DNA of 10,305 nt, from NCBI GenBank assembly GCA_937958785.1, contig CALGMY010000067.1:1-10305 (forward strand), read 5' to 3'. The DNA is from an uncultured Gammaproteobacteria bacterium. GTDB lineage: Bacteria > Pseudomonadota > Gammaproteobacteria > Steroidobacterales > GCA-2729495. The notes under the pieces were generated by a model that was given only the letters and a program-made list of their open reading frames with translations, searched no databases and was not told the origin of the DNA. A program made the position numbers and the translations under genes. Shown here piece after piece: positions 7,355-10,305 of this stretch (positions are counted from its first letter, which is position 1; each line of letters opens with the position of its first letter).

Positions 7355-7370
7355 TCACCCGGATGGGTGA
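7355..7370 (-). terminator. Possible ilvC terminator hairpin
   Basis: TCACCC and GGGTGA form a perfect 6-bp stem with a 4-nt loop, 16 nt past the ilvC stop on the minus strand. A second small GC hairpin (CCCC, 3-nt loop, GGGG, 7333-7343) follows in the same direction. No U tract is present, so this could be a 3'-end stabiliser or part of a factor-dependent terminator rather than an intrinsic one. Confidence 0.35.
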
Positions 7371-7386
7371 GGCGGGCAGTCCCGCG

Positions 7387-8403
7387 TCAGTTCCGGCTCT
7401 TGTCCACGATCTTGTTGGCGGCGATCCAGGGCATCATCTTCCGGAGTTCCGCGCCCACCGTCTCGATCGGGTGCTTCGCGTTGGCGGCCCGGGCCTTCGT
7501 CATTTCCGGGTAGCCCGCGGCGCCCTCGGCGATGAAGCGCTTGGCGTAGCTGCCGTTCTGGATGTTGGCCAGCGCCTCCTTCATGGCCTTGCGGGACTCG
7601 GCATTGATCACCCTGGGCCCCGTCACGTACTCGCCGAACTCCGCGTTGTTGGAGATCGAGTAGTTCATGTCGGCGATGCCGCCCTGGTACATGAGGTCCA
7701 CGATCAGCTTCAGCTCATGCAGGCATTCGAAGTAGGCCATCTCGGCCGGGTAGCCGGCCTCGACCAGGGTCTCGAAGCCCGCCTTCACCAGCTCCACGCA
7801 GCCGCCGCAGAGCACGGACTGCTCGCCGAAGAGGTCGGTCTCGCACTCGTCCTTGAAGGTGGTGCCGATGATGCCCGTGCGGCCGCCGCCGATGGCCGAG
7901 GCGTAAGACAGGGCGGTCGCGAGGGCCTTGCCGGACACGTCCTTCGCGACGGCGACCAGGTCGGGGATCCCCCGCCCGGCCTGGAACTCGGAGCGCACCG
8001 TGTGCCCCGGGGCCTTCGGCGCGATCATGATCACGTCGAGGTCCGCCCGGGGCTTGATGATGTCGAAGTGGATCGAGAAGCCGTGGGCGAAGGCCAGGGT
8101 GGCGCCCTGGCGGATGTTCGGCTCGATCTCGTCCGTGTACAGCTTCGCCTGGAACTCGTCGGGGGTGAGGATCATCACGAGGTCCGCGCCCTTCACCGCC
8201 TCGGGCACGTCGGCGACCTTGATGCCGTGGGCCTCGGCCTTCTTGCGGGACGCGGAGCCGGGCTTGAGCCCGACCGTCACCTTGACGCCGGAGTCCTGCA
8301 GGTTGCCGGCGTGGGCGTGGCCCTGGGAGCCATAACCGATGATGGCGACCTTCTTGCCGCGGATGATGGCGGGATCGCAGTCCCTGTCGTAGTAAACCTG
8401 CAT
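7387..8403 (-). CDS. ilvC: Ketol-acid reductoisomerase, class I
   Basis: This cytoplasmic enzyme isomerises and reduces acetolactate and acetohydroxybutyrate with NADPH and Mg2+, the second common step of valine, isoleucine and leucine synthesis. The 338 residues match the usual class I length. The dinucleotide site is GYGSQGHAHAGN (23-34), and the loop LKPGSASRKK (46-55) carries the Ser/Arg residues expected to bind the NADPH phosphate. His107 (FAHGF), Asp190 and Glu194 (ETDLFGEQ), Glu226 and Glu230 (ECLHELKL), and Ser251 (SISNN) fit the known catalytic and metal-binding set. ATG 8403 is chosen because MQVYYDRDCD is the family N-terminus and GAGGAG lies 6 nt before it; the frame is open further upstream but that part crosses the control region. 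The gene stands alone rather than beside ilvBN or leuA, and ilvY is divergent, which suggests IlvY activation. Confidence 0.98.
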   Translation of the reverse strand: MQVYYDRDCDPAIIRGKKVAIIGYGSQGHAHAGNLQDSGVKVTVGLKPGSASRKKAEAHGIKVADVPEAVKGADLVMILTPDEFQAKLYTDEIEPNIRQGATLAFAHGFSIHFDIIKPRADLDVIMIAPKAPGHTVRSEFQAGRGIPDLVAVAKDVSGKALATALSYASAIGGGRTGIIGTTFKDECETDLFGEQSVLCGGCVELVKAGFETLVEAGYPAEMAYFECLHELKLIVDLMYQGGIADMNYSISNNAEFGEYVTGPRVINAESRKAMKEALANIQNGSYAKRFIAEGAAGYPEMTKARAANAKHPIETVGAELRKMMPWIAANKIVDKSRN

Positions 8404-8409
8404 GGGGAG

Positions 8410-8415
8410 CTCCTC
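8410..8415 (-). promoter_or_regulatory. Ribosome binding site of ilvC
   Basis: On the minus strand GAGGAG precedes ATG 8403 by 6 nt. It supports this start over the upstream in-frame ATGs near 8496 and 8481. Confidence 0.85.
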
Positions 8416-8434
8416 GGGGCTGGTTGAGGCGGGC

Positions 8435-8440
8435 ACTCTA
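8435..8440 (-). promoter_or_regulatory. Candidate -10 promoter of ilvC
   Basis: On the minus strand CGC followed by TAGAGT places transcription start near 8428, with a leader of about 25 nt holding the ribosome binding site. At 17-bp spacing the -35 position reads TTCTCG, a poor match, as expected for a promoter needing an activator. The nearest IlvY half-site (8453-8460) abuts that -35 position. Confidence 0.5.
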
Positions 8441-8452
8441 GCGCCGGGCCTT

Positions 8453-8502
8453 TGTTGCGAGAAGCGAAATATTCGCAACATGATGTGCCGGGTCATGCAA
8501 CA
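8453..8502. promoter_or_regulatory. Putative IlvY operator between ilvC and ilvY
   Basis: TGTTGCGA (8453-8460) and TCGCAACA (8473-8480) form a perfect 8-bp inverted repeat around a 12-nt spacer. A further GCAACA at 8497-8502 repeats the second arm. The three half-sites begin at 8453, 8475 and 8497, exactly 22 bp apart, so they fall on one face of the helix. A second dyad, CATGA (8479-8483) with TCATG (8493-8497), is centred about 21.5 bp from the first. LysR-type regulators bind such paired dyads, and E. coli ilvYC is known to have two tandem operators. Here the site near 8453 touches the ilvC -35 position (activation) and the one near 8497 covers the likely ilvY -10 (autorepression). Function is inferred from position and symmetry. 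Confidence 0.7.
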
Positions 8503-8504
8503 CT
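8499..8504 (+). promoter_or_regulatory. Weak candidate -10 of ilvY, implying a leaderless start
   Basis: AACACT ends 6 nt before ATG 8511, so transcription would start at or next to the A of the start codon. No Shine-Dalgarno sequence precedes the ATG. The hexamer matches the -10 consensus at only three positions and overlaps the last GCAACA half-site. Confidence 0.3.
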
Positions 8505-8510
8505 GGCCCC

Positions 8511-9401
8511 ATGGACCTGCGTCAGCTCCGGCAGTTCGTGCACCTGGCCGAGGCCCTGCATTTCGGGCGGGCCAGCGCGGCCAGCCACGTCAGCCCCTCG
8601 GCGCTGAGTCGCAGCATCCGGCAACTGGAGACAGAGCTCGGGGCGGTGCTCTTCGACCGGGACAACCGGTCGGTGACCCTGACCCGCCAGGGAGAGACCT
8701 TCCTCGCCTGGGCCCGGGACGCACTCTCCGGCTGGGACGGGGTCCGGCAGACCCTCAAGGCACAGTCCGGCGAGCTGCAGGGAGAGGTCAGCCTCTACTG
8801 TTCGGTGACGGCGAGCTACAGCTTCCTCTTCGAACTGCTGTCCCGGCTGCGGCGGGACCACCCCCGGATCGAACTCAAGGTACACACGGGGGACCCGGAG
8901 CACGCCATCGCCCGGGTACTCGCCGGGAGCGAGGACATCGCCATCGGCGCCCGTCCCGACGCGCTGCCCGCCGGCCTCGCCTTCCGGTCCATCACCCGTT
9001 CCCGGCTGGTGTTCATCGCCCCGCCCGGGCAGACGGGGCGCCGGGACCTTGGCCGGCGGGCCCCCGCTCCCGCTGCCTGGGCAGGGACCCCGATGATCCT
9101 CCCCGAGAGTGGCCTTGCGCGGCAGCGGGTTGAGCGCTGGTTCCGGGACCTCGGGGTGGCGCCCCAGGTCTACGCCCAGGTCGCCGGCAACGAGGCCATC
9201 GTCAGCATGGTGAGCCTCGGCTTCGGGGTGGGGGTTGTCCCGGAGATCGTGCTGGCCAACAGCCCGCTGGCAGGGCAGGTCAGCGTGCTGCCCGTGCGGC
9301 CGGCGCTCGCCCCCTACGACGTGGGGCTCTTCACCCTGGAGAAGAAGCTCCGCAACCCCCTGATCCGAGCCTTCTGGAGGCCGGCCCTGCTGGAGAACTG
9401 A
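8511..9401 (+). CDS. ilvY: LysR-type activator of ilvC
   Basis: A 296-residue LysR-family regulator. The N-terminal winged helix-turn-helix (about 18-37, AALHFGRASA-like region through SPSALSRSIRQLE) begins MDLRQLRQFVHLAEALHFGR, very close to the E. coli IlvY start. Further IlvY signatures are RDNRSVTLT, SVTASYSFLFELL, KVHTGDPEHAIARVLAG, VAGNEAIVSMVSLGFGVGVVPE and LIRAFWR at the C-terminus. In E. coli, IlvY binds acetolactate or acetohydroxybutyrate and activates the divergent ilvC while repressing itself; the divergent arrangement here is the same, with 107 bp between start codons and a dyad operator in the gap. Length and domain order are normal, with no missing parts. ATG 8511 has no ribosome binding site, so a leaderless transcript is possible. 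The assignment rests on both sequence and context. Confidence 0.95.
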   Translation: MDLRQLRQFVHLAEALHFGRASAASHVSPSALSRSIRQLETELGAVLFDRDNRSVTLTRQGETFLAWARDALSGWDGVRQTLKAQSGELQGEVSLYCSVTASYSFLFELLSRLRRDHPRIELKVHTGDPEHAIARVLAGSEDIAIGARPDALPAGLAFRSITRSRLVFIAPPGQTGRRDLGRRAPAPAAWAGTPMILPESGLARQRVERWFRDLGVAPQVYAQVAGNEAIVSMVSLGFGVGVVPEIVLANSPLAGQVSVLPVRPALAPYDVGLFTLEKKLRNPLIRAFWRPALLEN

Positions 9402-9482
9402 CAAGTACTGACAACTTTGTAACCATCTGACTGATATCACTCTTTCTTGTGTCTAATAGGTGCTGACTTGGCCGGAGTCAGC
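9397..9482. repeat. AT-rich patch with repeated CTGAC motifs after ilvY
   Basis: Beginning at the ilvY stop codon, about 70 bp are far less GC-rich than the surroundings. ACTGACAA occurs at 9397-9404 and 9407-9414, 10 bp apart. CTGAC recurs at 9427 and 9463, and in inverted form (GTCAG) at 9477. No coding potential is seen. It could be a protein-binding region or foreign DNA; no family can be named. Confidence 0.5.
9462..9482 (+). terminator. Possible ilvY 3'-end hairpin
   Basis: GCTGACT and AGTCAGC form a perfect 7-bp stem with a 7-nt loop, 60 nt past the ilvY stop. It is not followed by a T tract, so intrinsic termination is uncertain. It is built from the last two copies of the CTGAC repeat. 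Confidence 0.3.
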
Positions 9483-9495
9483 CCCGGCGACTGGT

Positions 9496-9538
9496 GGGCG
9501 GCCGAGGACCGCCCGCGGTCGGCCCGCGCCCGGCGGGC
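9496..9538. repeat. Two GC-rich inverted repeats before ubiA
   Basis: GGGCGG/CCGCCC (9496-9514, 7-nt loop) and GCCCGC/GCGGGC (9522-9538, 5-nt loop) each give a 6-bp stem just before the ubiA -10 box. In such GC-rich DNA they may arise by chance. Confidence 0.3.
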
Positions 9539-9544
9539 TACACT
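9539..9544 (+). promoter_or_regulatory. Candidate -10 of ubiA, implying a leaderless mRNA
   Basis: GGC followed by TACACT (four of six consensus positions, including the key T-A and final T) ends 6 nt before ATG 9551. Transcription would therefore begin at the A of the start codon. There is no ribosome binding site, and the -35 position reads CGGTCG at 17-bp spacing, a poor match. Confidence 0.5.
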
Positions 9545-9550
9545 CAACCC

Positions 9551-10305
9551 ATGGCCAATGGCACGACCCATCCCCTCGCGCGACTCGGCGGCGGACTTGC
9601 CGAGCAGGCGCGCCAGTACGCCCGCCTGATGCGCCTCGACCGGCCGATCGGCACCTGGCTGCTGCTCTGGCCGACGCTCTGGGGGCTGTGGATCGCGGGC
9701 GCGGGCCGGCCCGAACCCGTGAACTTCCTGGTCTTCGTCGCAGGCGTCCTCGTGATGCGCTCGGCAGGCTGCGTGATCAACGATTTCGCCGACCGCCACA
9801 TCGACGGTGCGGTCGCGCGCACGCGGTCACGGCCGCTGGCCTCGGGCGAAGTGGCGCCGGCCGAGGCCCTGGCGCTGTTCGCGGTGCTGGGCCTCATGGC
9901 GCTCGCCCTGCTGATGCTGCTGAATCCGCTGACGCGCCTTTTGGCAGTGGGGGCGGCGGTGCTGACGCTCGTCTATCCCTTCAGCAAGCGCTGGCTGGCC
10001 GCGCCCCAGCTGCTGCTCGGCGCCGCCTTCGGCTGGGGCATTCCCATGGCCTTCGCGGCCGAGACCGAGGCGGTGCCCCGCCTGGCCTGGCTTCTGTGGC
10101 TCGACGTGCTCGTGTGGGCCGTCATCTACGACACGATGTACGCCATGGCCGACCGGGAGGAGGACCTGCGCATCGGGGTCCGCTCGACGGCAATCCTGTT
10201 CGGCACCGCGGACCTCTTCATCGTCTGCCTGCTGCAGGTCGTGCTGGTCATCGGACTGCTGCTCGCCGGCCGGGAGGCCGGCCTTGGCGGCTGGTACCAG
10301 GCCGG
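9551..10305 (+). CDS. ubiA: 4-hydroxybenzoate polyprenyltransferase, 3' partial
   Basis: This integral inner-membrane enzyme joins the polyprenyl chain to 4-hydroxybenzoate, the first committed membrane step of ubiquinone synthesis. The window holds 251 codons; E. coli UbiA has about 290 residues, so roughly the last 40 are missing. The first Mg-diphosphate motif is N77-D78-F-A-D81-R-H-I-D85 and the second is YDTMYAMADREED (D194, D201, D205). Between them lie membrane helices and the conserved LVYPFSKRW and GAAFGWGIPMAFAA segments. The early DRPIGTWLLLWPTLWGLW and RSAGCVINDF match proteobacterial UbiA rather than other UbiA-family prenyltransferases such as MenA or haem O synthase. ATG 9551 is the natural start: about 25 residues precede the RLDRPIG motif, similar to the family. 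It lacks a ribosome binding site and sits 6 nt after a -10-like box. No ubiC is visible upstream. Confidence 0.97.
   Translation, partial: MANGTTHPLARLGGGLAEQARQYARLMRLDRPIGTWLLLWPTLWGLWIAGAGRPEPVNFLVFVAGVLVMRSAGCVINDFADRHIDGAVARTRSRPLASGEVAPAEALALFAVLGLMALALLMLLNPLTRLLAVGAAVLTLVYPFSKRWLAAPQLLLGAAFGWGIPMAFAAETEAVPRLAWLLWLDVLVWAVIYDTMYAMADREEDLRIGVRSTAILFGTADLFIVCLLQVVLVIGLLLAGREAGLGGWYQA

Noticed and set aside
7159..8427. Long plus-strand open frame (422 codons) opposite ilvC and the start of the S9 peptidase gene
   Set aside because: It is antisense to two well-identified genes, and its composition (many Gly, Arg, Val, Asp, His) is that of a complement shadow in GC-rich DNA. No domain is recognisable.
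8404..8496. Longer ilvC start at ATG 8496
   Set aside because: The extra 31 residues cross the promoter and operator region and do not occur in the family, whereas ATG 8403 has GAGGAG at 6 nt and the standard N-terminus.
9437..9897. Minus-strand open frames opposite the start of ubiA
   Set aside because: They are antisense to the clear UbiA coding sequence and have no recognisable motif.
1..10305. Mobile element, CRISPR array, toxin-antitoxin or phage defence genes
   Set aside because: No transposase, integrase, regularly spaced repeat array, paired small genes or nuclease/helicase motifs are visible; every sizeable gene belongs to a household or envelope family.

Overview
The window is GC-rich (roughly 70% by eye), densely coded bacterial DNA with short intergenic gaps. 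The best lineage clues are ilvY divergent from a class I ilvC, a ubiA of the Escherichia coli type, and a c5-type cytochrome; together they point to a GC-rich gammaproteobacterium. Genus cannot be resolved from this sequence. No rRNA, tRNA, CRISPR array, phage gene or insertion sequence is visible.

Layout. (a) 1-2345, plus strand: the 3' end of a NarL/LuxR-type response regulator, followed after 5 nt by its likely partner, a seven-transmembrane sensor histidine kinase of the HisKA_3 type. (b) 2391-5299, plus strand: four envelope genes in a row. They are a secreted TolB-like beta-propeller protein, a small c5-type cytochrome c, a six-helix membrane protein resembling the Frag1/DRAM family, and an exported thioredoxin-fold protein with a CxxS active site. 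Candidate promoters precede three of the four, so this need not be a single operon. (c) 5316-7292, minus strand: an exported S9-family prolyl-oligopeptidase-like peptidase with an intact Ser-Asp-His triad, convergent with (b). (d) 7387-9401: ilvC (minus) and its activator ilvY (plus), divergent around a 107-bp control region with regularly spaced dyad half-sites. (e) 9551 to the end, plus strand: the 5' 251 codons of ubiA, cut off by the window edge.

Functionally, ilvC/ilvY is a self-contained branched-chain amino acid control unit: IlvY senses acetohydroxy acid substrates and activates ilvC. UbiA attaches the prenyl tail in ubiquinone synthesis. The two-component pair probably senses an unknown envelope signal. 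The cytochrome, membrane protein and thioredoxin-like protein are all envelope or redox related, but a shared pathway is only an inference.

I see no convincing new multi-gene system. The points most worth a second look are the ilvY/ilvC operator geometry, signs that ubiA (and perhaps ilvY) are leaderless, a membrane-protein gene whose reading frame has no usual start codon, and an AT-rich patch with CTGAC repeats after ilvY.
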